A stretch of DNA of 64,000 bases, taken from the NCBI GenBank assembly GCA_948144175.1, contig CANXME010000387.1, positions 524,501 to 588,500 of the forward strand, in the 5' to 3' direction. A program made the translations under genes and the position numbers. The notes below the pieces were generated by a model. The model had not been told where the DNA came from. It searched no databases and saw nothing but the letters and a program-made list of their open reading frames with translations. Shown piece after piece: positions 21,453 through 32,743 of the stretch; position 1 is the first letter of the stretch, and each line of letters opens with the position of its first letter. This DNA is from Closterium sp. NIES-65 (lineage: Eukaryota; Streptophyta; Zygnematophyceae; Desmidiales; Closteriaceae).

Positions 21453-21569
21453 TTAAAGCAGCAGTATACATTTGGCAGCACTGTTGTTTCTGTACAGTGT
21501 GCCAGGAGATTTCGCCTCAACAAAAATAAAAATAGAATTGCGAGAGTGTTGGCGAAAAACTGAAGCACT

Positions 21570-22260
21570 TCTGTTGTGAGGGAAAAAGGGTTGGGTTGGG
21601 TAGGTTGTCAATCAAAAAAAGGGAAAGGCCTCCCGCCACCTAACTTACGTTCTAGCTCACACACCACGGAGAATTCGCATCTAATAGCTAATAGATTAGG
21701 TACAAACAACCTAGGCGCGGGCCGGAGGGTGCTAGACCAGCAGCGCGACCACATACATAGACGCGCGTGACTAATTAGCCATGTGCTGTACAGGCGACGC
21801 CTGCGAGCGTCACTAGCGCCGGCTATGCTGGCATCCGTGTACGTCGTGTGTGTCAGCTACGCTGACATTCCGCGCGCGTCACTGGCGCCAGCTGTGCTTC
21901 CAGTCCGCTAGCGCCACTTGCACCAGCTATTCTGGCATTCCGCGAGCGGAACTTGCGCCCGCTACGCACCATTCCATGCGCTCTAGCAGGGCGCACTCAG
22001 CAGAGCTGCGCGCGCCAGTAAAACGCGCGCAGCAAAGTGGCACGCGCCAGCATAACGCGCGCGCCAGCACAGCTAGCGCATTTGACGCGCGCACTTGCCG
22101 GCAAACATCACGCGATTGCTGGCACACGCGCGCCAGCGAAATGCCATCCAGAAGCGCGCGCGTGCCAGCCATCCTACTGCAGCCACTAGTAACGCGCTGC
22201 TCGCCCCACGCGCTGCTCGCCCCACGGATTTCTCCACACGTTTGAATTCATTCCGGCCCC
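21570..22260. repeat. CpG-rich stretch with GCGCGCGCCAGC words
   Basis: From about 21770 to 22220 the words GCGCGCGCCAGC, GCTATGCTGGCAT and CACTAGCGCCGGC recur irregularly, with many CGCG tetramers. I see no gene in it. The short frames at 21850-22245 reflect composition. Confidence 0.6.
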
Positions 22261-22299
22261 CCGCTTGAACTCATCTCCCCTGTTTTCTCTGCGCATGCA

Positions 22300-23230
22300 C
22301 CCATTTCGCACCCTACTTTGCTTTCCCTCCTACTCCCTTCCCCTTGTATCCCCTCTTTTCCCCCCCTTGCTTCCCTTGCGTCCCCTCCTTACCCCCCCTT
22401 GCATCCCCTATTTCCCTCCCTGCTTCACCTCCTTTCCCCTCCTTGCTTCCCATCCTTTTCCGCCCTGCCTCCCCTCCTTTCCCCCCCTTGCTTCCCCTCC
22501 TTTCCCCCTCTGCATACTCTCCTTTCCCCCTCTGCTTCCTTTCATTTTCCCCCCTGCATCCCCTCCTTTTCCTGTCTGCTTCCCTTCCTTTCCCCCCCTG
22601 CTTCCCCTCCTTTCCCCCCCTGCATCCCCTCCTTTTCCAGTCTGCTTCCCTTCCTTTCCCCCCCTTTCTTCCCCTCCTTTCCCCTCCTTGCTTCCCATCC
22701 TTTCCCCCCTGCTTCCCCTCCTCCCCCCTCCCTTGCTTCCCCTCCATTCTCCCCCTGCATCCCCTATGCTTCCCCTCCCTGCTTCCCCTCCTTTCCGCCC
22801 CTGCTTCCCCTCCTTTTTCCCCGTTGCTTCCCCTCCTTTCCCCCCCTGCATCCCCTCCTTTCCCCCTCTGCTTTCCTTCCTTTTCCCCCCTGCATCCCCT
22901 ACTTTACCTCCCTGCTTCCCCTCCTTTCCGCCCCTGCTTCCCCTCCCTTTTCCCCCTTGCTTCACCTCCTTTCCCCTCCTTGCTTCCCCTCCTTTCCCCT
23001 CCTTGCTTCACCTCCTTTCCCCTCCTTGCTTCCCCTCCTTTCCCCTCCTTTCCCCTCCTTGCTTCCCCTCCTTTCCCCTCCTTTCCCCTCCTTGCTTCCC
23101 CTCCTTTCCCCTCCTTGCTTCCCCTCCTTTCCTCTCCTTGCTTCCCCTCCTTTTCCTCCTTGCTTCTCTGCCTTACCCCATCTCCACCTCACACCATCTC
23201 TGCCTCACCCCATCTCTGCTCTGCCTCTCT
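22300..23230. repeat. Pyrimidine-tract array (CTTGCTTCCCCTCCTTTCCC)
   Basis: About 0.9 kb of almost pure C/T on the plus strand is built from units of about 20 bp, CCTTGCTTCCCCTCCTTTCC, and longer combinations. It opens all three plus frames and the minus frames, so the long Pro/Phe/Ser and Gly/Lys/Glu frames here are artefacts. A mirror-symmetric tract of this kind can form triplex DNA. Confidence 0.95.
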
Positions 23231-23541
23231 TCCCCTTCTCCCCCCATCCATCCTCTACACATCCCTGCTCTCCCAATCCCTCCTGCAGGTTTGGGGCGCT
23301 GTAAACGGACGACAACGGGCAGATTTGCTATGTAGAAGTGAATGTGGTGCTACTGGAATAGGCCTCCAATGACTGGTCCGCCTGGCAGCCCCAAAAGATG
23401 GTGGTGTCCTGGAAAGGCGGCCTGCTGTGTGCACCCTTTCCTCGCTCGGCTATCCTCCCCATCGCCTGCCAGCACCGTCACATTTCCCGCATCGCCTATA
23501 AGTAGAAGTTGGCTGCACACTTGACCAATCGTACATTGCTA
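23231..23541. other. No gene seen
   Basis: A pyrimidine tract ending CTCCTGCAG at 23289 resembles a splice acceptor and a short frame follows it, but nothing identifies an exon. Confidence 0.4.
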
Positions 23542-23773
23542 CCGTCATCACCCGGATATAAGACAGTGTTGAATAGTAGACAGGGGTTGTCTATTATACG
23601 GGTGTCTCTTATAAACGGGGTAGCCTCATTATAAGACACCTATTTGTGTGTAGGGGCAAATGGCAAATGTATAACGAGGAAGTATCTTCTAAACGGATTT
23701 TTGTCCATTTATAAGACTGATTTTTTTAATGTATGAGATAAGACATACATGTCTTATATCCGGGCGATGATGG
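23542..23773. mobile_element. 232-bp MITE with TA target duplication
   Basis: Terminal inverted repeats of 24 bp begin CCGTCATCACCCGGATATAA on the left and CCATCATCGCCCGGATATAA on the right (reverse-complemented), with two mismatches. TA flanks both ends (23540-23541 and 23774-23775), which fits a Tc1/mariner-type non-autonomous element. The inside has further palindromes around ATAAGACA and no coding capacity. Confidence 0.85.
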
Positions 23774-23775
23774 TA

Positions 23776-24300
23776 AATTAGTGTGCATGGATTGCCTCTG
23801 CTTTGACTTGAAACCAAACTGCTCTGATTACATACTGTGTTACAATAGAGTACATGCTACACTGGTGATGTTAGCAACCTCCAACGATGCCACAAAACAC
23901 CACGGTCAATAACTAATTGATAAAAAACACTGAAACATGTGTTTGATGGCACGATGTGTTGGGTCAGTAAGAAACGCCTAAAAGGGGAAGGGAGGGGATG
24001 TATGTATGTGCTACGTTCAAGGCGGCAAATTAGATGCTTGGACTATACAACCACGGGCCAAGTGACCAAGAGGCTTGAAGCTGCTTTGCTCGTGGCCGTT
24101 GCCACATTCCCTTGCCATTCCCATTGCCATCGCTGCCTTTCCATGCCCAGGTTGCTGGCTCTTATGTGCCCCGTGAGGCGCAAATAGTAGGATGTGCTGT
24201 CGGGAAGGTTCCCCACCTGCAACGCAAACACAGAAACCGAGCAAGGGAATGCTTGGGGACCAAACATGGGATAATAGGAGTGTGGGTTTCCTGGAGGGGC
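23776..24300. other. No gene seen
   Basis: Only short unrecognised frames occur here. Confidence 0.5.
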
Positions 24301-24660
24301 AGGGTGTGAGCAGAACGCCCTTGGTAGGGGAGGGGGAAAGCAGGGGAAATGGAGAGGAGATGAGAAGAGTGCCCCTGGTAGGGGGAGGGGAGGTGAGCAA
24401 GGAGTGCCGGATATGGGCGGGAGAGGTGGTAGGGGGAGGGGAGATGAGAAGGGAGTAGGTAGTTGGGGAAGGGGAGGTCAGATGGGAGTATGTTGTATGT
24501 GGTAGGGGGAGGGGAGCAATGATGAGAGTAGGTGGTATGGGGAGGCGTGGTGGGCTGAAATCCCGTGGTAGTGGGGGGGAGGGGAGGTGAGATGGGAGCA
24601 GGTGGTAGGGGGAGGGGAGTTGAGATGGGAGTAGGTGGGGGTAGGTGGGAGATGCATGTG
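24300..24660. repeat. Purine-rich repeat (GGTAGGGGGAGGGGAGATGA)
   Basis: Irregular units of 30-40 bp are built from GTAGGGGGAGGGGAGGTGAG followed by ATGGGAGTAG. The strand bias is opposite to that of the 22300-23230 array. Confidence 0.85.
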
Positions 24661-24793
24661 GAAATTTCCCATGGCAATGCCGCTGTTGCCTGGTAGGTGA
24701 TGATAAGAGAATCGAGGGGGGCTTGGTTACAGGAAGCAAGAAGGGAGGGATGGCAGTGAGGATTGCATGAGTGAGAATGGCACGAGGAGTGCG
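24661..24793. other. Short spacer, no gene seen
   Basis: It links the purine-rich repeat and the solo LTR target site. No feature is visible. Confidence 0.5.
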
Positions 24794-24798
24794 TAAGG

Positions 24799-25863
24799 TG
24801 CGGAGATAACTACTACAATGGGAGCTAGACTACGAGCTAGGCACGGATGCTCGTGTGATCTCTGCGTTCTCTGTTCCTAAGTCATTTTCCTAGTGCACAC
24901 ACTGCTTGCTAGGTCACGGGGCAATTTGGCAAGACTTTCACTAGAGAAAGTTGACAACAATGGTACAATGAAGTTGGTTGGACAATACTACATCAGAGCT
25001 AGCATTCAGGTCGGTCGACTGCCAGCGCAGCATGGTCCACCACGTTCCAGCACGACTTGGTCGACTTCGCTCCAGCGGTGCAAAGTCGACGGTGTGCCAA
25101 CGCTGCAGGTTGTCGGCGTGACAGCGTTGCTCCCGCAGAACAGCAGCGCACCTACTTCGTACGTGCTCGCAGATGATTGGCAGGCTAAGCATCGTCACAT
25201 GCACAACGCACACATCGTGTCATCCTCGTGCTGACGATTCCACCTGATCCGCCACGTTGACCTTGGGATACCACCCCCGAGGTTAGCCTCGCCAACATCG
25301 CCTGGGAGACCGTCGCACTCTTCCGCAGAGCCTCGTCACCTAGGTAACCTGGTCGACCGGGCAACCATGTCAACCAGCTGCTCCTGTATGTGCCCGTCGA
25401 CCTCCCAAGTCGACGACCACTCCAGGTCGGTCTCACCAGGTCGACCACACCCTTGGTCGACCAGCTCCAAGACGACGTCACTCTTGGTCGACCAGCTCCA
25501 TGTCGACCAGCGCAGTTGCCAGCCGACCACCCAAGACGGCTACCCAAAGTCGGTGTCACCAAGTCGGCGTCGACTTCCAGGCCGACCTCTCAAAGTCGGC
25601 GACCTCCCAAGTTGGCGACTTCGCAAGTTGGCGACCTTGCAAGTCGGCGCCGACTTCCAGGTCGACGCGCCACATCACCGACCACCAGTTAAAGTTGGCC
25701 GCCGGCTTCCCAAGTCGGCGGCATTGCAGTGGCCCCGTGCAAGTCGACCAACCCCGTCAACCAGCTCGCCCACTGCTGCAAGTCGGCGGTACCTCCCGTA
25801 CACCCAACCACGAAGTCGGCTCCGCCCAAGCGAGGACGGGGCCAACAACAACTCCCGTTGACA
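24799..25863 (+). mobile_element. Solo GTCGAC-type LTR (1065 bp), target duplication TAAGG
   Basis: It starts TGCGGAGATAACTACTACAA and ends CAACTCCCGTTGACA. TAAGG flanks it at 24794-24798 and 25864-25868. From about 25010 to 25830 the words GTCGACC and AAGTCGGC recur at short spacing. There is no internal coding region or second LTR, so it is a solo LTR left by recombination between two LTRs. The family assignment (gypsy or copia) is unknown because no full copy is present. Confidence 0.88.
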
Positions 25864-25868
25864 TAAGG

Positions 25869-26340
25869 AAGCAAGGATAGGGAGACAGGAAGGGGAGATG
25901 GGGAGGGACAGAGAAGGATGGGGTGATTTGGAGGAAAGAGGGGGAGAGGAGGCGAGAAGGAGAGGGAAGAAGGGGGGAAAGAAGGGGAAAAATGATGAAG
26001 GGAGGTGTAATGGGAGGGAAATGGTCTGGCAAGTGGGAGTTGGGCTATCGTGAGGGAGATGGGCTAGCTGGAGGGTGGCGGCATGGCGAAATTGGGAGGC
26101 AAGAAAGGGGAATGGAAGGAGGGGTGGAATAGAGGGGAGAAGAGGTCAAAAGGGGACGGAGGGGTGGATAATGACGATATATAGGGGGGATAATGAGGGC
26201 ATGCGGGAATTGGGGGTGTGTAGGGCTGTGGGGATAATGCCTTAATGGCATAGGGGCAGGAGCAGGTGTAGGGGCAGGGGCAGGGGCAGGAGCGGCAGCA
26301 GGGGATGAGCTGAGTCCCCCCAGCAAAGCGGTGGATGCTC
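25869..26340. repeat. Purine-rich low-complexity stretch
   Basis: G/A-rich sequence (GGGGAGGAGGCGAGAAGG and similar) ends in a GGGGCAGGAGCAG microrepeat at 26250-26300. I see no gene. Confidence 0.8.
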
Positions 26341-26436
26341 TCATTAGGAGCTTCGTGGAGTCTTTCCTCTTTGATGTACGTCTGCCTTGCTGCCCTGCCG
26401 TGCTGTGCAATGCGCCTGGGTTTTGCGTACCCCATT

Positions 26437-26490
26437 GCATGGCATGGCATGGCATGGCATGAGATGGCATGGCATGGCATAGAATGGCAA
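26437..26490. repeat. (GGCAT)n pentanucleotide repeat
   Basis: About ten GGCAT units, broken by ATGAGAT and ATAGAAT. Confidence 0.9.
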
Positions 26491-27077
26491 TGCAATCATG
26501 ATGCCACATAAGCCATGTGTACCGTGTTGTTTTGCAACACACCATGTGCCTTATAATGCCCTGAAACACTATGAATGTTGTGGATTGCTGTGAGGGGTCA
26601 TTCCACTCTCCCTCACCATTTCCCACTTTTGTTTCCTACCCACCCTCCCACCCACCCAACCACCCAACCATACATCCTTCTCAACAGGACATGGACATCT
26701 TCTTTAGAGCACCACTCAGCTTTGTCACCTCCCCTATTGCCACCTCCCCTACTGTCACCTCCGCTCCTGTCTCCTCCGCACCTGATATCCTCACCATCGA
26801 CCAGCCCTCCTCCCCTTCCTCCTCTCTCTCCTCCCCCACGCTCCCCTCCCCCCCCTCTGCTGCAACCAGCCCTGGATCGACCAATTGGGGTGAATTGGGG
26901 GGAAACCGGCAATGGGAAGGGCATCAGGCGGCGGGAAAGGGGAATCGGGCGTCGGCGAAGGGGAATCGGACGGGGGGGGAAAGGGGAATCGCTAAGTCGC
27001 CGCCTCAATGCATTCTCACTTTGGATGCAAAATGCTCAGTGTATTAGGCGCCGTAAAATAAACAATGTTTCTGTACA
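26491..27077. other. No gene seen
   Basis: Pyrimidine-rich, Pro/Ser-coding frames of low complexity occur here, but no recognisable domain. Confidence 0.5.
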
Positions 27078-27082
27078 CGTAT

Positions 27083-27902
27083 TGTTATAGTCACAGTAGG
27101 CTCCAATGTGCCTAAAACGAAAGATAGAGCGCACAGTTGGATTTCTGCACAGCGGCTTCAAACGTTCATAGCGTTCTGGTCACAGCTTCAAATGACCTTT
27201 TTTAACTTGGATCTGGAGCGTCTTACTGTCGCCTACAATAGGCAATTTAGATCGCACGATTTCACCAAGTATTGACGACACAGCAACGGTTTGAACGAAC
27301 AGCACTATTGCAGCCATTATAGTCTTAAAACACAAGATAGGAAGAGTTAGGAAGAGTTACGAGTTGGGAATGACTCCCAGCTCCTACAAACCCCAAGACC
27401 CAAGGTACACTGATGTGGAACAGTGCCACACTGTCCCCAACCAAGAAGGGTCTCGAAACTACCCTCCACAAGGGTCTACACCCACATAAATGTTACACTA
27501 CACAAGGTAATGTAACTATCTTCAACATCTTGAAGTGTACCCTCTTTGGCGAGCTTCGAAATCACTTGAGGCTTAACACCAAGGCTCTGGTTCTTCACCA
27601 CAAACTCATCCTTGAGTTCTTCATGGGTCTGCTGCACACACCTGCGACACGCCGAACGTTCGACACAGGACAAAATAGGAACTGCGCGAGACACACAAGC
27701 GACAAAATAGAAACCGCACGGGACACAAATAGCGATAACTCACTATTGACTTGACACACACATTCGACATCATGACTCAACATTCGCACACTATTATAAG
27801 CATGAAATATATATGATCTCATGCCCTCATACCATTCCATGCACACACGCATGCACGCACACAGACAACAAGCCGAGTGCAAACCGTAGGGTTGCACCAA
27901 CA
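27083..27902 (-). mobile_element. 3' LTR of Cop-M (820 bp)
   Basis: TG...CA ends. The polypurine tract CCCGAGGGGGAGTT (27903-27916 on the minus strand) lies immediately upstream in element orientation. Plus-strand frames inside it have a copy in the other LTR and are not genes. Confidence 0.9.
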
Positions 27903-27941
27903 AACTCCCCCTCGGGTTGTTGACCGTAGGATCTGTTGCTC

Positions 27942-30062
27942 TCAGTTTAGAGCCATCCCAGTCAGCTTGCAACACTTCCAATGGTGCTGCTCCACCAGCC
28001 TCTTGGTCATCATATCAGCTCGCTGCCCCGTCGCCTTCACATAGTGCAACTCAACCTCACCCGCAGCCACCATGCTCCTCGTCCAATGCCACTTCACCCT
28101 CATGTGCTTGGTGAGGCCGTGCAACACAGGATTCTTAGCCGGAGCAATGGCACCCTGGCTGTCACAGTAGAGTGGGGTAGGTCCTTGCTGCTCCTCCCCC
28201 AATTCAGCCAACAAACACCGCTGCCACACAATCTCCCGTACGGCACGGAAGAGTGCTATGTACTCAGACTCCACCGAGCTTAATGCTTGGTCCACCTGCT
28301 TCTTGCTTTCCCAAGCAGTTGGGCCTCCACTAACACAGCAAATGAACCCTCCAACACTTGTCATGTTCTCTGGTTCCAATGCATATGAAGCATCCGAGTA
28401 GGCGGTGAGGAACAAACGCCCGGGTTCAACACCATCCGCGCCCTTTTGGCGCCTTTGCACCGCCGTCGAGTATTGCAGCCCAACGGTTGGTGTTTGGCCA
28501 AGATACTTGGCCACCCTCATTCCAGCTACTACCTGCTCCTCATTAGGGCATTGCACAACCCTAGCAAGCTGCCCGGTAGCAAAGACAACGTCCGGCCGAG
28601 TGTTCACCGCCACATACATGAGGCTGCCCACCAACGAGTGAAAACGGCGCCTCTCCTCTTCACCAACGCTCTCCTCCTCTGGTCCCTTCACACACTTGAA
28701 CCCAAAAGGAAAGGGAGTAGCCACATGACCTTCACTCTGGCCAAAGTTGGCAGCCAACGCCTCCAGGTACTTCAGTTGGTGCACTCGCATGCTCCGCTTC
28801 TCCACGTCTCGTTCGATGTGGAGCCCAAGGTAGAAGTTCACGTCACCAAGGGACTTGCACTTGAACTTGTCTTGCAGCGTCAGCATCACCTCCTTCACAA
28901 GGTCAGAGGAGGGTGAGAAGATGAGAATGTCATCCACATAAACTACCATGAAGCTCCTCTGCTCCCCCTCGCCAAGCATGAACAAGGAGTGATCGGCCGT
29001 TGAGGGAGTGAAGCCGATCTCCTCCAACACTTCGTGCAGCTTCATGTACCATTGCCTAGGGGCCTGCTTCAGCCCATAGAGGGCCTTCTTCAGCTTCCAC
29101 ACTCTGCCACTACCATCGTCAAACCCCTAAGGCTGCGCCATAAAAATCTCCTCCTCAAGGATGCCGTTAAGGAATGCCGTTACGATGTCCATTTGTTTTA
29201 CTACCCATCCTTTGATGGCGGCTCGCGCGAATAGGGTTCGTAGCGTCGCTGGCTTCACTACAGGGGCAAACAGCTCCTTGAAGTCCACCTTCTCCTTCTG
29301 CTGGTACCCCTTGGCTACAAGCCTAGACTTGTAGCGCTCGATCTTGCCGTTGGCATCCGACTTGATTTTGAAGAGCCACTTGGACGTTATCGCCGTACGC
29401 CCCTCCGGTAGCTCCACCAATTCAAATGTGTCATTCTCCTTAATGCTTTTGAGCTCACTCTCCATTGCCTTCTTCCACTGCTTAGCATCACTACTCTCCA
29501 AGGCCTCCTTGAGAGTTGCTGGTTCTCCGGGCATCTCCACCGGAGAGAAGAACACGAACGCACTTTCCTCGTAGTCACTCTCCTCGTCGTCTCCGACCAT
29601 CATTGCCGCTCCGGCCAGGGCTGACTTCCCCTGCTTTCCCGGTGCATCATAGGTCAACCTATTAGGGGGTTGAACTCTCCTCTTCCCCCTTCCTTCCTCC
29701 TCAGCTGCAGGGACTTGAAGGCCTTGGCGTTGCTGCGGTGTGGCTCGGTTCCGTGGAGCGCTCATAGTGCGGGAAGGAAGTGTCGGTGCACGCTCGCTCA
29801 CTTCGTGCACCTCCTCCTCTTCTTCCTCTGCATCCTTGGCTTCCTCTCCCCCATTCACAAGGGAGGATTGCCTTGTGGTGGTGCCGCCGCCGCTGAGCTC
29901 CAAAGGCAGCTCCACATGCTCCAAACCGGAACTCTTCACCTCCCCAAACCGCACGCCTAACTTCACCTTCGTCTCCGCCTTCCAATCCTTGTACATGAAG
30001 TTCTCCATGAACTTGCAGTCCCTGCTCACCATGAACTTCTTGGTGAATGGGTCCCAAAGAAG
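27942..30062 (-). pseudogene. Cop-M RT and RNase H (with end of integrase)
   Basis: From the left the minus frame ends GMALN. RNase H motifs are YSDASYA, SSVESEYIAL, CDSQGAIA and LTKHMRVKWH. RT motifs are YGLKQAPRQWY and an intact catalytic YVDD (VVYVDDILIFS), with ELFAPVVKPATLR and KQMDIVTAFLNG upstream. TAG at 29127-29129 interrupts QP-x-GFDDG, where related elements have Gln. A second TAG at 30063-30065 most likely replaces a Trp (G-x-LLWDP). Acidic, Ser-rich linker sequence (29560-29950) precedes RT. Apart from the two TAGs the frame is well kept. Confidence 0.92.
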
Positions 30063-31202
30063 CTACCCCTTCCTGTTTTGGGCCATGCCCAAATGCACAG
30101 CCCATATCGCCTTGGCAACAAGCTTGTTGTGCCGAAGTTGCTTAGGTACGAGCGCCATGCACATGCACCCGAACACCCGAAGCATATCCACCTTTGGCTT
30201 CCTTTCAATCCACTCCACATAGGGCACCCATTTATCTGCTCCAACATGAGTCAAGGCTCTGTTCTTGGCCACGCACGCACTCCGCACCGTATCAAGCCAG
30301 AAATAATCGGGTAGCCCGGCTTCAATGAGCAACCCGCGTGCCGTCTCCGTGATCGTGCCTTTCGCTCGCTCAACAATGCCGTTCATTGCAGGGGAGTATG
30401 GCATGGTAAAGGAGTGCCTTATCTCATTCTTCTTCAGACACAACCCGAACTCCTTGCTCAGGAACTCTCCCCCACGATCGGTGCAGATCGACTTCACAAG
30501 CCGGTCTTGTTGCCGCTCCACCATCGGCAACCAATCGGTCTTCATCGTTTCAGCTACGTCGCTCTTCTTGGACAGCACGTACACCCAGGTTATGCGGGTG
30601 TAGACATCCACAATTGTGAGGAAATACTCTGCTCCAGCAGCTCCAAGCTTCAGGGGGCCCACCACGTCCATCACCACCTCATCAAGTGGTGCCTTTGCCG
30701 TTGCCTCCGAACTAGGGAACGGAAACCGTGTGAACTTGGCTTGAATGCACGTCGGGCAGCCAAGCACCTCATCGGGCTTCCCCTTCACACTTATGCCAGC
30801 AACCATCTGGTTCTTCACTAGCTGCTGCAAACTAGGCAGGGCCACATGCCCCATTCGTCGATGCAAGGTAAGCCAATCACACTCCCCCGTAGCGGAAGTC
30901 GGATTGGAGAATGCCGCGCTCGCAATAGCGCCCCACATGCTCTCTCCGTACTCCTCTTCCGCTGCTACCTCGGGGCTCTCCTCACCCTTGTGCTGCTCCT
31001 TGGCTGCTGCAGCACAATTGTTATAATCATCGAGCTTGCTGGTCCCTCCAAGATTTGCTCTTCTTGGACTCGTTCTCCTTAGCACGACCGTTCGCGCCAT
31101 CACCACTACCAACCGCTTCACCCTTGGTGCTGACGCTTGCTGCCACTTGCCTCTCCTTAGGCATGGGGACCATAGGGATCTGCCACATCTCGATGTAGAC
31201 AT
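30063..31202 (-). pseudogene. Cop-M integrase
   Basis: The HHCC finger is LHRRMGH followed by CPTC. The core has Asp in VVMDVVGPL, Asp in CTDRGGEF and Glu in NGIVERAKG, all three catalytic residues present. The frame runs on to AQNRKG and stops at TAG 30063-30065. The first part of this frame overlaps, in another frame, the region after protease (31027-31476). Integrase joins the cDNA ends to the target with a 5-bp stagger, in agreement with the CGTAT duplication. Confidence 0.9.
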
Positions 31203-32135
31203 CCCTATCCTCCTGAAGGTCCCATAGAATCCGCTCGCAAAGCCTCGCGGTATAAGTCTTGGCTCCCTTCGAGTTCGTGTCCATGCCGGCCTTTGCCAAT
31301 CGCCGCACGGAAATCAGGTTGGCAGCAAGGCTGAGCACCCAAAGCACGTTCTTAAGGCCCACCATCTTCCCATCAGCACCCTTGAACATGGCCTTGCCCA
31401 TGCTTTTCACCTCTGCTCGCTGCCCCAAAGCCGATGTGACATGCTTCACCGGTGACGGTTCAAGTTCGGTGAGCACGCGCGAGGTGTCATGGTATAGGTA
31501 GAGCCACTATCGATCACCCAATAGTCCAGGGGGTGTAGGGTGACATTTCCCACAGCTGCAGGCTCTTCAAAGTCTTCATCCTTCTCTGGTGCTACCGGTG
31601 CTTGCATTGACACAAAGTAGAATTGACCCGGGTACCGATCGCCGCTCGAGTCCTCGTCATTATCTCCACTATTCATGTTTGCAGCACCACCTCCGCGACC
31701 GCCACGGCCTCCACGGCCTCTTCCTCTCCCTCCTCCTACTCCTCTACCCTCTTGGCCTTGAGCAGGGGGCCATCCATCTGGGAGTTTGTAGCAATCGCGC
31801 CACATATGTCTGCTCTTGTGGGAATAGTGACACTCGCCGTCAAATCGGCTGCGACCGCGTCTGTAGCTCTTGTCGTCGCTGCCGTAACCGCCACTTCCGC
31901 GGCCTCCGCTGAAGTTGCTGCCACCAAACCTTCCTCCCCCTCGTCCTCTGCCTCTTCCTTGGCCATATCCATGGCCGACGCTCACTGTCCCAGCGCCATC
32001 CGCACTCGCCAACTCACGGCGGCGGAAGTCCTCTTGAAGGATCGCGCGCTTCACGTTTTCAAGTGAGAGACGGGGCAGATCACTGTGTAAGTTGATGATG
32101 AGCAAGGACCATGATTCCGAGATTAGGGCCAGCAA
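31027..32135 (-). pseudogene. Cop-M nucleocapsid and protease
   Basis: The minus frame 31446-32135 carries an RGG/Gly-rich stretch, then a zinc knuckle reading CHYSHKSRHMWRDC, in which the second Cys of C-x2-C-x4-H-x4-C is Ser. The protease motif follows as YWVIDSGSTYTM (Asp-Ser-Gly). A frameshift near 31470 leads to the next frame (31027-31476), which contains the sequence usually found between protease and integrase (VLWVLSLAANLISVRRLAKAG). Confidence 0.88.
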
Positions 32136-32139
32136 CTTG

Positions 32140-32729
32140 GTCTTCTTCTAGAGCTCACTGTAGTTCAAATCTGCTCCTTCAAGTCGCGTCAACAAGTCGA
32201 AGAATTTCTGCACCCCTTCTTCAACCGCTTTATCCTCTTCAATTCGTAGTGTCGCCATTTGCCATTCCAACACCACAGCTACCGCCGCTGTTGCAGGAGC
32301 ATGTACACTCTCGAGAGTAGCCCATGCCTTTGGTCCCTTCTCTGGTTCACGCTGGAATGGCTTGATGTGACGGATTTGGCTGCTCCCCAACGCTTGCCCT
32401 AGTAGGAGATAGCCTTGTGCGCTCTTCCGCACCCACGGGCTCTTCTCCGGGTCGTTCTCGGGACGCTTCTCCATTTCTTCCATCACCTCGAGCAGGTCAT
32501 AGTGGTCAAATACGTTCTCCACTTCTGAAGGACCACTCAGCAAAGTTGTCACCATTGAACTTGTCAAGCCCGAACACTCTCGGTTCGTCCCTAGAAGGTC
32601 TAAGAGTAGGTTGCATGGGCGCCACGGCTGAATCACGGGCTTGGCCTTATGCTTGGGCTTCTCCATTGCCTCCAGCACCTCTGCCACCCCTTTCTTCAGG
32701 TCCAGCCATTGTCGTAGCTGCTCCAAGGC
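32140..32729 (-). pseudogene. Cop-M gag (capsid)
   Basis: On the minus strand the frame after the primer-binding site reads WYQSALEQLRQWLD, then AVEEGVQKFFDLLTRL, ending at TAG 32148-32150, with the frame continuing KTKLLALISESW. The open frame extends back into the LTR, so its first Met (32822) lies within the LTR and is unlikely to be the start; no clear Met lies closer. Gag would form the particle shell. Confidence 0.75.
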
Positions 32730-32741
32730 GCTCTGATACCA
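32730..32741 (-). other. Primer-binding site of Cop-M
   Basis: TGGTATCAGAGC on the minus strand, two bases from the LTR. It is an exact match to the usual initiator tRNA-Met complement. Confidence 0.9.
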
Positions 32742-32743
32742 CT

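Noticed and set aside
22265-23335. Three overlapping plus-strand frames of about 330-356 codons, and minus-strand Gly/Lys/Glu frames
   Set aside because: All arise from a C/T-only tandem array that lacks stop codons in every frame; no domain or non-repetitive segment is present.
23280-23372. A host exon after a pyrimidine tract ending in CAG
   Set aside because: The tract is part of a repeat array, the frame is about 25 codons long and resembles nothing I know.
26571-27090. Pro/Ser-rich gene of 158-171 codons
   Set aside because: Low-complexity C/T-rich sequence open in two frames, with no domain and no supporting context.
27413-27754. Small gene of 113 codons (with a near copy at 33071-33415)
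   Set aside because: Both lie at the same place in the two LTRs of Cop-M; it is duplicated LTR sequence with no recognisable product.
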